Translations under genes and position numbers: made by a program
Origin: UBA1351 sp963677625
Lineage (GTDB): Bacteria > Bacillota > Clostridia > Lachnospirales > Vallitaleaceae
DNA: 64,000 nt
Direction: 5' to 3'
Assembly (NCBI GenBank): GCA_963677625.2
Contig: CAXXSW010000005.1
Location: 1 to 64,000, forward strand
Shown here: one piece after another, positions 27,369 through 36,899 of the stretch
Layout of the letters: each line of letters opens with the position of its first letter
Position numbering within the stretch: position 1 is the first letter of the stretch
The notes under the pieces: model-generated
Database searches by the model: none
What the model was told of the DNA's origin: nothing
The model's input: only the letters and a program-made list of their open reading frames with translations

Positions 27369-28919
27369 TTAATGTCTAAAGTGTCTCATACCAGTAAATA
27401 CCATAGCAATCCCATATTTATTACATGCATCTATGGATTCTTGGTCTCTCACAGAACCACCTGGTTGAATAATGCACTTGATACCTGCTGCCGCTGCTGC
27501 TTCAACAACATCAGAGAAAGGAAAGAAGGCATCTGAGGCTAGGGCCGCGCCTTTAAGAACATCTGCTCCTAGTGCCTCAACTGCATGATCAATAGCCTGA
27601 TTAGCTGCCCAAATCCTATTAACTTGTCCAGGTCCTACACCAAGAGATTGAGTGTTTTTTCCAATAGCAATACCATTAGATTTCGCGTATTTTACAATTT
27701 TCCATGCAAACTCAAGATCAGCAAGTTCTTCTTTTGTAGGTTTTCTATCTGTCACCAGCTCTAATTCACCACCAAAGAGCTTTGAATCCACAGTTTGAAC
27801 AAGTAGTCCTCCTGAAACTTTTTTTAGATCATAGGCAGTCTCTGCTTGCTTGACTTCAATATTTTTCAACTCAAGGACACGGATGTTTTTCTTCTTCATT
27901 AAAATATCCAGAGCTTCTTTGGTATAAGATGGAGCTACCACGATTTCAATAAATATCTTGTTGATTTCCTCTGCAGTTTTTCCATCCACCTCTCTATTTG
28001 CAACAATAATACCACCGAAGATAGATTTTGGATCAGATGTATATGCCTTCATATAAGCTTCATAAATATCAGCACCGCTTCCAACTCCACATGGGTTAGC
28101 ATGCTTGCAAGCTACGACCGTCGGTTCAGTAAACTCTTTGGATAATTCAAGAGCACCGTTGGTATCATTAATGTTGTTAAAACTAAGCTCTTTACCATGA
28201 AGTTGAACAGCATTGGTTAAGAAACCTTTTGTATTTCCAATTTCCTTATAGAAAGCTGCTTTTTGGTGGGGGTTTTCACCATAGCGCATATCCTGAACTT
28301 TTTCATAGGTCATAGTAATAGTTTCGGGAAGTTCATGTTCTCCACGTTGCTTACGCATATAATCTGCAATCATAGTATCGTAAGAGGATGTGTGTTCAAA
28401 TACTTTAGAACTTAAGTAGAAGTTAGTATCTACTGAAACTTTTCCTTTCTCACTAAGTTCTTTAAGAACAACTGCATAATCAGCTGGATCAATAATAACC
28501 GAAACATCTTGATAATTTTTAGCAGCTGATCGAAGCATGGTTGGTCCACCAATATCAATATTCTCAATTGCTTCTTCACGTTCAACACCCTCTTTAAGGA
28601 TTGTGGCTTTAAAGGGATATAAATTAACAACAACAATATCAATAGGCGTTACATTTAGATCAGCTATTTGCTTCATATGCTCACCATTAGATCTCATGGC
28701 AAGGATACCTGCGTGAATATGTGGGTCAAGTGTCTTAACACGTCCATCTAAACATTCCGGAAATCCTGTCACTTCACTTATTCCGATGACATCGATACCC
28801 GCTTCTGTTAGCTTAGCTGCGGTTCCACCAGTTGAAACTATTTCGACACCAAGTCCTACCAAATCTTTTGCAAATTCTACAATTCCTGTTTTGTCTGATA
28901 CGCTGATTAATGCTCTCAT
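27369..28919 (-). CDS. purH: Bifunctional AICAR transformylase / IMP cyclohydrolase
   Basis: Last two steps to IMP: formylation of AICAR (ZMP) with 10-formyl-THF, then ring closure. N-terminal cyclohydrolase domain (ISVSDKTGIVEFAKDL, TGFPECLDGRVKTLDP) and C-terminal transformylase domain (YGENPHQKAAFY, ACKHANPCGVG, CIIQPGGSVRD) in 516 residues, the normal length. Separate from the main pur operon and placed 124 nt after pflB with no terminator visible between them, so probably under the same ZTP riboswitch. SD AAAAGGAG. Confidence 0.97.
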   Translation of the reverse strand: MRALISVSDKTGIVEFAKDLVGLGVEIVSTGGTAAKLTEAGIDVIGISEVTGFPECLDGRVKTLDPHIHAGILAMRSNGEHMKQIADLNVTPIDIVVVNLYPFKATILKEGVEREEAIENIDIGGPTMLRSAAKNYQDVSVIIDPADYAVVLKELSEKGKVSVDTNFYLSSKVFEHTSSYDTMIADYMRKQRGEHELPETITMTYEKVQDMRYGENPHQKAAFYKEIGNTKGFLTNAVQLHGKELSFNNINDTNGALELSKEFTEPTVVACKHANPCGVGSGADIYEAYMKAYTSDPKSIFGGIIVANREVDGKTAEEINKIFIEIVVAPSYTKEALDILMKKKNIRVLELKNIEVKQAETAYDLKKVSGGLLVQTVDSKLFGGELELVTDRKPTKEELADLEFAWKIVKYAKSNGIAIGKNTQSLGVGPGQVNRIWAANQAIDHAVEALGADVLKGAALASDAFFPFSDVVEAAAAAGIKCIIQPGGSVRDQESIDACNKYGIAMVFTGMRHFRH

Positions 28920-29043
28920 ATTTCTCCTTTTCTCCTACTAAGTTTCTTGTATCGTGATTGGTTACTGAATTTTTCCTTATTTATGTTTATACTTTTCTTA
29001 ATTGAATCAAATAGAAAAAGTTTATATAGAACAAGGCCATATA

Positions 29044-31272
29044 TTAAATGCTAGTGTGATAGGTTCTAGCTATAACTTCCTCTTGCTGTTCCCTATTTAG
29101 TCGATTAAAGTTAACGGCATATCCTGATACCCTTACCGTTAAATTAGGATAGTTTTCAGGATGATTCATAGCCTCTTTAAGCATTTCAGGACTTAAGACA
29201 TTAACATTGAGATGATGAGCCGACTTTGAAAAATACCCATCTAGAATCCCTACTAAATTAATGAGTTTATCATCATCATACTTCCCAAGGGCTTTAGGAT
29301 GAATACTAAAGGTACATGACACCCCATCTCTACATGAGTCATAAGGGATTTTTGCAACAGATTCAAGGGAAGCTAAGGCTCCACTCTTATCTCTCCCATG
29401 CATAGGATTTGCTCCTGGAGCAAATGGACTACCTGCCTTACGACCATCCGGTGTTGTTCCCGTCTTCTTACCATAAACCACATTAGATGTTATGGTCAGT
29501 ATGCTTAGGGTATGTTCTGACTCCCTATATGATTCATGTTTTTTAAGCTCTTCGTGAAAATTTCTGGTAATAGATACTGCAATTGCATCAGCCCTATCAT
29601 CATTATTACCAAATGTAGGAAAATCTCCCTCTATCCTAAAATCTGTTATAATTCCACGTTCATCTTTAACGGGCGTGACTTTAGCATATTTAATGGCACT
29701 TAAAGAATCTGCCATCACAGACAATCCAGCCATACCAAAAGCCATATACCGCTTAACATAGGTATTATGAAGAGCCATCTGAGTTTTTTCATAGGCGTAC
29801 TTATCGTGCATTCTGTGGATAACATTCATGGTGTTGACATAAAGCTTCGAGAGCCATGCCTGATATATTTCAAAGCGTTCCATAACTTGATCATAGTCAA
29901 GAACTTCCTCAGGAAAAGCTTCCATTTGTGGCCCAAGTTCAAGACCTTTCATTTCTTCTTTACCACCATTTAATGCGAGTAAAAGGACCTTTGGCATATT
30001 ACACCTGGCTCCAAAATACTGCATTTCCTCCCCAATACGCATAGCTGATACACAGCAGGCAATTCCATAGTCATCACCATAGCTAGGTCTCATAAGCTCA
30101 TCATTTTCATACTGTATAGCATCTGTATTGATGGAAATTCCTGCACAGTATTCTTTAAAGGGTTGGGGTAGTTTGTTGGACCAAAGCACAGTCAGGTTTG
30201 GCTCAGGTGCTGGTGATAGGTTGTAAAGGGTCTGGAGCATCCGATAGGATGTTTTGGTTACCATGTGTCTCCCATCTTCACCAATCCCCCCAATGACTTC
30301 AGTAATCCAGTTAGGGTCTCCAGCAAATAACTCATTATACTCCGGTGTTCTTAACTGTCTGACTGCACGAAGCTTAATAACAAAATCATCAATAAGTTCC
30401 TGGGCCCCTGACTCGTCAAGAATACCTCTTTTTATATCTCTTTCAATATATATATCAAAAAAATTACTCATTCTTCCCAGACTCATGGCTGCCCCATTTT
30501 GCTCTTTAACAGCTGCTAGGTAGCCAAAATAGGTCCATTGGATTGCTTCCTTTGCTGTCTCAGCCGGCCCGCTGATATCTATTTCATAAGCCAAAGCCAT
30601 GTTTTTCAGTTTACCAAGGAAGTCTATCTGTCTGTGGATTTCTTCCAATAACCGGATGTTCTCTTCTGTCATTGGGGCTTGATTAATAACTTGTTGATCG
30701 TCTTTTTTATTCAGAATTAATCGGTCCACACCATAAAGAGCAATCCTTCTATAGTCACCAATAATACGACCTCTACCATAGGCATCAGGAAGACCAGTAA
30801 TAATTCCGATACGTCTGGCCATTTTCATATCATCATTATACACACGAAAAACACCATCATTATGGGTTGTCTTATAAGCAAACTCATTCTCAACCTTATC
30901 GCTGAGCTTATAACCATAGGCTTGGCAAGCTGTTCTTGCCATCCGGATACCACCAAAGGGATTGACCGCACGCTTTAAAAGTTCGTCTGTCTGTAAACCT
31001 ACAATCAATTCATGGGGCTTGGCAATATATCCTGGTGGAAAGGTCAAAAGAGATGATACGGTTTCTGTATCAACCTTGAGTACTCCCTCTTGATTAGCTT
31101 CTTGCTGTCTTAACTTCTCATAAATACCATAAACGATTTTGGTTCGCTCACTTGGACCGCAAAGGAAGTCAGGTTTACCGTCATAGGGTTCATAATTATC
31201 AATAATAAAATCTCTAACACCTATGTCCTCTGTCCATTTACCAAGATTAAAACCATTCCATTTTTTTTCCAT
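29044..31272 (-). CDS. pflB: Pyruvate formate-lyase
   Basis: Glycyl-radical enzyme: pyruvate plus CoA to acetyl-CoA and formate. The catalytic Cys pair is C406-C407 (YGIACCVSAM) and the radical glycine is G717 (RVSGYAVNF) near the C-terminus; 742 residues, standard length. No activating enzyme (pflA) lies next to it. Its leader holds a ZTP riboswitch, and purH follows: PFL's formate can become 10-formyl-THF, the cosubstrate of PurH and PurN. SD AAAGGAG. Confidence 0.97.
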   Translation of the reverse strand: MEKKWNGFNLGKWTEDIGVRDFIIDNYEPYDGKPDFLCGPSERTKIVYGIYEKLRQQEANQEGVLKVDTETVSSLLTFPPGYIAKPHELIVGLQTDELLKRAVNPFGGIRMARTACQAYGYKLSDKVENEFAYKTTHNDGVFRVYNDDMKMARRIGIITGLPDAYGRGRIIGDYRRIALYGVDRLILNKKDDQQVINQAPMTEENIRLLEEIHRQIDFLGKLKNMALAYEIDISGPAETAKEAIQWTYFGYLAAVKEQNGAAMSLGRMSNFFDIYIERDIKRGILDESGAQELIDDFVIKLRAVRQLRTPEYNELFAGDPNWITEVIGGIGEDGRHMVTKTSYRMLQTLYNLSPAPEPNLTVLWSNKLPQPFKEYCAGISINTDAIQYENDELMRPSYGDDYGIACCVSAMRIGEEMQYFGARCNMPKVLLLALNGGKEEMKGLELGPQMEAFPEEVLDYDQVMERFEIYQAWLSKLYVNTMNVIHRMHDKYAYEKTQMALHNTYVKRYMAFGMAGLSVMADSLSAIKYAKVTPVKDERGIITDFRIEGDFPTFGNNDDRADAIAVSITRNFHEELKKHESYRESEHTLSILTITSNVVYGKKTGTTPDGRKAGSPFAPGANPMHGRDKSGALASLESVAKIPYDSCRDGVSCTFSIHPKALGKYDDDKLINLVGILDGYFSKSAHHLNVNVLSPEMLKEAMNHPENYPNLTVRVSGYAVNFNRLNREQQEEVIARTYHTSI

Positions 31273-31350
31273 ACAAATCTCCTTTTGAAAAACAAATCAT
31301 GGCTCAAAAGGTCCCTTAAAACAAGGACTGACGTCCCTTTCAAAAGCAAT

Positions 31351-31385
31351 AAAAGACCACCTGAGCTCAAGAACTAAGGTCTTTC
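31351..31385 (-). terminator. Terminator of the ZTP riboswitch
   Basis: AAAGACC pairs with GGTCTTTT across a loop directly after the aptamer's CCGCCTGGGC; the 3' T-run makes it an intrinsic terminator expected to be disrupted when ZMP/ZTP binds. Confidence 0.8.
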
Positions 31386-31454
31386 GCCCAGGCGGTCGGC
31401 ATGTTAACATCTGTACTCCCTATGGGTAGTCCCACTTATCCGCCAGTCATACAG
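31386..31454 (-). promoter_or_regulatory. ZTP (pfl-motif) riboswitch aptamer
   Basis: On the minus strand the leader contains the P1-side GACTGGCGG, a hairpin with GTGGGACTACCCA, the conserved linker GGGAGTACAG, and the 3' pseudoknot hairpin CCGACCGCCTGGGC, all hallmarks of the pfl/ZTP motif. It senses ZMP/ZTP, which builds up when 10-formyl-THF is short, and turns on formate and purine genes. Here it precedes pflB-purH. Confidence 0.93.
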
Positions 31455-31481
31455 ATTTAAATCCTATTTAATTACGTCTAC

Positions 31482-31510
31482 ATTATATCGTGACCAATAC
31501 AATTATTCAA
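31482..31510 (-). promoter_or_regulatory. Promoter of the ZTP leader
   Basis: Minus-strand TTGAAT (31510-31505), 17-bp spacer, TATAAT (31487-31482), about 28 nt upstream of the aptamer. Confidence 0.7.
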
Positions 31511-31594
31511 TATGTATTATTTACTAAAGATTTATATATTACATGCTTAAGTTAAATGTAATAGCCACAAAAACTTCCTCTTTATTCCTAGCTT

Positions 31595-32953
31595 TTAAAT
31601 AAAAAGATATTTAAGAACAAAGGCTAAAGAAATTAGATACATCAGCGGATGTATTTTCTTTGCATTTCCTGTAAAGATATTAATGACTGTGTATGAAATA
31701 ATTCCAAAAGAAATACCTTCTGAAATTGAATAAGTCACAGGCATTACAATAATAGTCAAGAAAGCAGGAATACCAATGGCAGCATCATTGAAGTCAATTT
31801 TTGTAACAGACCCCATCATGTAGAAACCGACAACAATAAGTGCAGGAGCAGTTGCAAAGGCTGGAATTGCCATAAATACTGGCGAAAAAGGAAGAGCAAG
31901 AGCAAAAAGAATTGCTACTACTATACCAGTGAGACCAGTTCTACCACCATCTGCCACTCCAGAAGCACTCTCAACATATGTAGTCGTTGTCGATGTACCT
32001 AGTAGCGCACCTGCTGTTGTCGCAATAGCATCTGCTAAAAGAGCTTGTTTCGCCTTTGGTAACTTACCTTCTTTATCAAGAAATCCAGCTTTTTCTGAAA
32101 CACCAATCAAGGTTCCAAGTGTATCGAAAAGGTCAACAAATAAGAATGCAAATACAATTACCCAAAAATCTAGATTGCCAAGGAATGAGAAATCAAGTTT
32201 AAAGGCAACTGGTGCTAAGGACGGGATTGGAGCAACTATTCCATCAGGAATAACAGAGAAAAGACCTGCTTCTATATCTACAACATATAACCCAGTCTTC
32301 TGGGCAATCATACCAAGAACCCAGGTTACAAGGATTCCAATAAGGATACCACCTTTTACATTTTTCTTAATAAGTACACCTGTAAGCAGTATGCCTATAA
32401 GGGTTAAAATAATCTGAATCTGAATCAAATCCGGGTTTATAGTCACTAGTGTAGCACCATCAACTACGATTCCTGAATTCTGAAAACCAATAAATGCTAT
32501 AAATAAACCGATTCCTGCACTAACTGCATACTTAAGTTGAATGGGTATAGCATTAAAAAGAGCTTCTCGAATATTTACGAAGGTTAATAGGATAAAAATA
32601 AGACCTTCAACAAATACAGCGGCAAGAGCTACTTCCCAACCGAATCCATTATTTTTAAGAACAACAGAAAATATAAAGAAGGCGTTTAGCCCCATACCTG
32701 GTGCCAAAGCAAATGGATAATTAGCCATAAGAGCCATAGCCAAAGTACCTATAACCGCGGCCAAAATTGTTGCAACAAAAATAGCACCCCAGTCCATACC
32801 TATAACATCCGTTAAATTAGCATCTTTTCCAGATAACGTGTTAGGATTAACAACAATAATATAAGCCATTGTCATAAATGTTGTAATACCTGCAAAAATC
32901 TCAGTTCTTACATTGGTACCATGTTTCTTTAATTGAAATAATGATTCAAACAT
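31595..32953 (-). CDS. NCS2-family purine permease (PbuG/AzgA type)
   Basis: A 452-residue permease of the AzgA/PbuG group (hypoxanthine, guanine or adenine uptake), with the family segment TEIFAGITTFMTMAYIIVVN, the NPFALAPGMGLNAFF-like stretch (ANYPFALAPGMGLNAFF), and about 12-14 helices. Start at ATG 32953 with AAAGGGG 6 nt upstream. The upstream promoter and paired PurBoxes put it in the PurR regulon. Confidence 0.93.
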   Translation of the reverse strand: MFESLFQLKKHGTNVRTEIFAGITTFMTMAYIIVVNPNTLSGKDANLTDVIGMDWGAIFVATILAAVIGTLAMALMANYPFALAPGMGLNAFFIFSVVLKNNGFGWEVALAAVFVEGLIFILLTFVNIREALFNAIPIQLKYAVSAGIGLFIAFIGFQNSGIVVDGATLVTINPDLIQIQIILTLIGILLTGVLIKKNVKGGILIGILVTWVLGMIAQKTGLYVVDIEAGLFSVIPDGIVAPIPSLAPVAFKLDFSFLGNLDFWVIVFAFLFVDLFDTLGTLIGVSEKAGFLDKEGKLPKAKQALLADAIATTAGALLGTSTTTTYVESASGVADGGRTGLTGIVVAILFALALPFSPVFMAIPAFATAPALIVVGFYMMGSVTKIDFNDAAIGIPAFLTIIVMPVTYSISEGISFGIISYTVINIFTGNAKKIHPLMYLISLAFVLKYLFI

Positions 32954-32967
32954 ATAATACCCCTTTC

Positions 32968-33004
32968 GTGTGCGTGCGTGTGTGCGCATATGTTTGTTTG
33001 TTTA
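32968..33004. repeat. GT-rich simple repeat in the permease leader
   Basis: Plus strand reads a GTGTGCGTGCGTGTGTGCGC run followed by repeated TTTG units, 15 nt upstream of the permease ATG on the other strand. Alternating purine-pyrimidine sequence. Confidence 0.85.
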
Positions 33005-33087
33005 CGGGTTTCCTCCTATTCAGAAATAATCTAGTCATGCCTGAATATATAGGCATAATCAACCCAAGATTTCACACCTACCTTATA

Positions 33088-33116
33088 ATTATATATAAGA
33101 ACTTAATAGGGGTCAA
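33088..33116 (-). promoter_or_regulatory. Promoter of the purine permease
   Basis: TTGACC (33116-33111), 17-bp spacer, TATAAT (33093-33088) on the minus strand; a leader of about 130 nt follows to the ATG. Confidence 0.8.
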
Positions 33117-33120
33117 TCAT

Positions 33121-33161
33121 TTTTCGAACATTTTCCAGCTATAGGAACCTAATGTTCGATT
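33121..33161 (-). promoter_or_regulatory. Paired inverted PurBoxes
   Basis: CGAACA at 33125-33130 and TGTTCG at 33153-33158 face each other, CGAA centres exactly 30 bp apart, just upstream of the -35. Same geometry as at the pur operon. Confidence 0.75.
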
Positions 33162-33340
33162 TTCTCAAAATACGAGGGATATGTCTTAACTATATGTCTA
33201 TAACCTTATATGTCATATACAAATTTTAAGACCAGTGATATAATCTAAAACAACCGGACCATATCAATTGTCTATGGATCCTTAAAACTATACTAGATAT
33301 TATAAGGTTTACAGGAATATAATAAGAAGGAAGTGACATA

Positions 33341-33814
33341 ATGAAAAAAATAGTTTTAGCAGGAGGTTGTTTCTGGGGTATCGAAGAATACTTTTCACGA
33401 ATTCCAGGTGTAACAAAGACTCTTGTCGGCTATGCTAATGGCAATACTGATAACCCTACTTACAAAGAAGTTTGCACCGGCACAACTAATTATGCCGAAG
33501 GTGTTTATATCGAATACGATGAATATACATGCCCTCTTGAAAAACTCCTTGATGCCTATTGGCAGATTATCGACCCAACGCTTCTTAACCGTCAAGGTCC
33601 TGATACCGGAACCCAATACAGAACCGGAATCTACCACTATGACGACCAAGATGTGGCCATCATACAAGAAAGTTTAGCTATGGAACAAAACAAATATATA
33701 GATCCAATTGTTACTGAAACCACTGTTTTAAAAAACTTTGTCGAAGCTGAAGAATATCACCAAAGATATTTGAAGAAAAATCCAGGTGGCTATTGTCATA
33801 TTAAATTAGACTAA
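33341..33814 (+). CDS. msrA: Peptide methionine-(S)-sulfoxide reductase
   Basis: A 157-residue MsrA with the catalytic Cys10 in the GCFWG motif and the QYRTGIY substrate segment. Repairs oxidised methionine in proteins. SD AAGGAAG 7 nt before the ATG; a TATAAT at 33239-33244 may be its -10. No MsrB fusion. Single gene convergent with the EAL fusion. Confidence 0.96.
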   Translation: MKKIVLAGGCFWGIEEYFSRIPGVTKTLVGYANGNTDNPTYKEVCTGTTNYAEGVYIEYDEYTCPLEKLLDAYWQIIDPTLLNRQGPDTGTQYRTGIYHYDDQDVAIIQESLAMEQNKYIDPIVTETTVLKNFVEAEEYHQRYLKKNPGGYCHIKLD

Positions 33815-33849
33815 GTGATTGCTTATGTCTTATGTATCGTTAACTAACA

Positions 33850-33925
33850 AAATAAGCCGGACAAATGGATCTTATGCTAGATTTAAGCAACTGTTAAATC
33901 TCTAGCCTCCATTTGTCCGACCTAT
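33850..33925. terminator. Long hairpin between msrA and the EAL gene
   Basis: Outer stem CGGACAAATGGA with its complement and an inner stem GCTAGATTTAA with TTAAATC-CTAGC. T-rich tails on both sides; likely ends both convergent genes. Confidence 0.65.
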
Positions 33926-33990
33926 CTTTTACTCTTTATAATACAATTATCCTGTCTACAAATAGACAAGCAGTTATATTGTCACTGCAA

Positions 33991-35292
33991 TCAAACATTT
34001 CTTAGTTCTCTTTTAAGACGCTTAATAATGGCTTGCTTATCACTTGGCTTCATATAGTAGAATCCTTGACCATATTTAGACCGAAAGGCTTTAACTGCCT
34101 CCTCCATATCCTTGGTTTCCACACCTTCAACAACCACCTCTATACCAGCATCTCTTGAAAAGTCTATCACACTCGTTATTAAGGCTTTACCGTTCATATT
34201 ATTAATTGAATTCCACAACACACTTTTGTCTATCTTAAGATATTGAATAGGTAAGAGAAATACATTTTCAAGAGCCGAGTAACCAGTACCAAAATCATCA
34301 AGAGAGATGTTGATACCTAGTTCTACCAATTGTTTCAATCTGGATAAAACCCTTTCATTAGCTCCGTATTCAAAAGATTCAGTTATTTCAAAAACCAAAT
34401 AATTAGGATCAAAATTAGTATTTTGAAGTATTTCCGCGACACGGTCAACAAAATTATCGCTAAAAAGTTGGACCAAAGAAATATTAACTGCCATACCATG
34501 TATTTTTCCAAACTCATTATGAATCAATCTACCAAATTGGCAGGCTTCGCGGATAACAAAGAGTCCTAATATATTGATAATCATCGTTTTCTCAGCAATT
34601 GGGATAAACTCATCCGGTTCAACCTTTCCTAGTTCAGGGCTTTCCCACCTAAGAAGGGCCTCGTGGCCTGAAACCAAGCCAGTTGTTATATCAACGACTG
34701 GTTGAAAATGCAGAAACATTTCATTCTTATCAATAGCACCTTCCAAGAGTTTTTCAATCCGAACTTTACGAAGGGCTTTTTTATAGACTTCAGATTCCAT
34801 GATATCATCAATATCCCCATCCAGATCCACCTTCATAAGCACCGGATTTCCTTTAGATCGTTTCATCTTGACGTGGTCAATACCATCCTCCAAATATACA
34901 TTGGAAACACTCTTAAATCCAAACTTCTCATAAAGACTTTTTACGGTTAGCTGAGCAGAAAGAACAATATCACAATCACCATATTTTCCATGAATGAAGG
35001 CTAGACTTTCTTCAATTAACATGGTAGCAAGCCCCTTACGTCTAGCCTCTTTGTGAACTACCACTCTTCCAATTGACACATCTTCATGCTTTTGACCTGG
35101 CGGCATAATTCGACAAGAAGCAACAACCTGTGACTGGTCTTCAATCAAGATATGATCACATGAAGGATCATAACCATCACAGTCTACATAGACACAAGTC
35201 TGTTCCAGAACAAAAACTTCTTCCCTAAGTCGAATCATCTGATACAGTTCATTGTTACTTAACTCCCTAAAGGGTTTAACCACTAGTTTCAT
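33991..35292 (-). CDS. ElaA-type GNAT acetyltransferase fused to EAL phosphodiesterase
   Basis: A 433-residue fusion. Residues 1-145 are an ElaA-like GNAT domain (ELYQMIRLREEVFVLEQTC, acetyl-CoA loop ARRKGLAT). Residues about 170-425 are an EAL domain with a complete active-site set: E211 (GHEALLRW), N270 (VNISL), E302 (EITES), D332-D333 (DDFGTG), K353 (LKIDK) and E389 (EGVET), so likely an active c-di-GMP phosphodiesterase. A soluble protein. The ATG at 35292 has GAGGTG upstream; a GTG at 35301 lies in that SD. Possibly the enzyme opposing the diguanylate cyclase at 11321. Confidence 0.9.
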   Translation of the reverse strand: MKLVVKPFRELSNNELYQMIRLREEVFVLEQTCVYVDCDGYDPSCDHILIEDQSQVVASCRIMPPGQKHEDVSIGRVVVHKEARRKGLATMLIEESLAFIHGKYGDCDIVLSAQLTVKSLYEKFGFKSVSNVYLEDGIDHVKMKRSKGNPVLMKVDLDGDIDDIMESEVYKKALRKVRIEKLLEGAIDKNEMFLHFQPVVDITTGLVSGHEALLRWESPELGKVEPDEFIPIAEKTMIINILGLFVIREACQFGRLIHNEFGKIHGMAVNISLVQLFSDNFVDRVAEILQNTNFDPNYLVFEITESFEYGANERVLSRLKQLVELGINISLDDFGTGYSALENVFLLPIQYLKIDKSVLWNSINNMNGKALITSVIDFSRDAGIEVVVEGVETKDMEEAVKAFRSKYGQGFYYMKPSDKQAIIKRLKRELRNV

Positions 35293-35495
35293 GAACTTCA
35301 CCTCGCCTTTTAATTAGAATCTACTATAATTATATCACTTTTAAAAAGGCTTAGATATAGCTCATTTAGTCCTAAAATATTCTTAAAGTCTCTTTTCGAA
35401 TTTACCTTGCAGGACATAGTTTTAATGATCTATGCCTGAATTCTTAATTATATCGTGGATATGATAGCTTCCTTCTCCACCCTAGGTGCTTTTTC

Positions 35496-36899
35496 TTAAG
35501 TTTCACTTAACTCTTCTTCTAGACGTACATCACCAGCAGGTTGAATCTTCTTTATCCACTTTCCGCTTCTTAATCTAAAAACACACCATATAGCTTTAAT
35601 AATCTGGTCAAGTTTTAAGGCAATTAATATCCAAAATGCAGATAAATGCCAGATTAAACCAGCCAAGATTCCCAATGGAATTGAAACCACCCAAAGAAAG
35701 AGAATATCTGCAATCATTAGAAAACGTGTATCACCACCACCTCTAAGAACACCTTTAGTTAAGAGGGTATTTTGAGCTTGAAAGATAATAATAATACTTA
35801 TTGCTACCATCAGCTCACTGGCAATAACTTTTGTTTCATCTGATAAAGAGTAGAAACCAATCATTGGTTTTGAAATTGCTAGAATAATAAGCGCTGATAT
35901 ACAACCAATTACAAGACCAAGACCCCAGAATGTATAACCTTGGACCTGAACTTTTTTTCTATCTCCTCGACCCAGACTTGTCCCCGTAATAATTGCACTG
36001 GCATTGGCTGTTCCCTGAATCATAACTGAACTAAGCTGCATAACAACCACTGTCACTGCATTAGCAGCTACAAACGAAGATCCTATCCGCCCCATAACCA
36101 TAGAAATAGCAGTGTTACCTAAACCAAGGAGCGTATCACTGACAAGGACAGGAATACTGACTCTAAAATACTCCCCAACCATATCCTTACAATCCATAAA
36201 AAGATCCTTAAGGCGATATGCCACATCCTCATCAATATAAATAAAGTAACCGAATATTAAAACCATCTCAAAAAACCTTGAAATTACAGTTCCAAGAGCT
36301 GCTCCGGCTATTTCCATTCGCGGTGCACCAAATTTTCCAAAAATAAACATGTAATTAAAAAATACATTAATAAAAAAAGCAAAAATGGATACTCTTAAAG
36401 GTACCTTAACCTTCCCGATACTTCTTAAGACAATGGTTGTTGTTAATGAAAATCCAAGTAATAAATACCCTGGAGTAAACCATTTAAAATACTTGACTCC
36501 TGCTTGTATCATCTCAGTATCCTGAGTGTAAAGCCTCATAACACCCTCAGGGAAAAACAAGGTAGCAAGTGTAAAACTCGTAGCAAACAAAAAGCACAGG
36601 CGAAACATTAGGGTTACACTTTTTTTAAGGGATACAATATCCTTACTTCCCCAATATCTAGAAGTCATAACCGATGCCCCCATGCCTAACCCCATACACA
36701 TAATATGAAAAATAATAATAAACTGATTAGCCAGTGATGAAGCAGCCAGTTGTATCTCACCTGTTTGCCCCAACATTATTGTATCCATAGTATTAACACC
36801 AATAGTAATTAAGGACTGTAAAGAGATTGGTATAGCCAAATGAAACACTTGACTATAAAACTCCTTGTCCCCTAAATATTCTCTCAAGCCTACTTTCAT
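35496..36899 (-). CDS. MATE-family efflux transporter
   Basis: A 467-residue, 12-helix multidrug/toxic compound extrusion protein of the NorM/DinF type in two symmetric halves (PISLQSLITIGVNTMDTIMLG in the first half, TGTSLGRGD in the second). Drug or metabolite export driven by Na+ or H+. Start at the ATG with AAAGGA 6-7 nt upstream; an ATG at 36917 lacks an SD. Confidence 0.9.
   Translation of the reverse strand: MKVGLREYLGDKEFYSQVFHLAIPISLQSLITIGVNTMDTIMLGQTGEIQLAASSLANQFIIIFHIMCMGLGMGASVMTSRYWGSKDIVSLKKSVTLMFRLCFLFATSFTLATLFFPEGVMRLYTQDTEMIQAGVKYFKWFTPGYLLLGFSLTTTIVLRSIGKVKVPLRVSIFAFFINVFFNYMFIFGKFGAPRMEIAGAALGTVISRFFEMVLIFGYFIYIDEDVAYRLKDLFMDCKDMVGEYFRVSIPVLVSDTLLGLGNTAISMVMGRIGSSFVAANAVTVVVMQLSSVMIQGTANASAIITGTSLGRGDRKKVQVQGYTFWGLGLVIGCISALIILAISKPMIGFYSLSDETKVIASELMVAISIIIIFQAQNTLLTKGVLRGGGDTRFLMIADILFLWVVSIPLGILAGLIWHLSAFWILIALKLDQIIKAIWCVFRLRSGKWIKKIQPAGDVRLEEELSET

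Noticed and set aside
31929..32417. 162-codon open frame antisense to the NCS2 permease
   Set aside because: Composition mirrors the permease, and there is no SD or family match; it is a shadow of the real gene.
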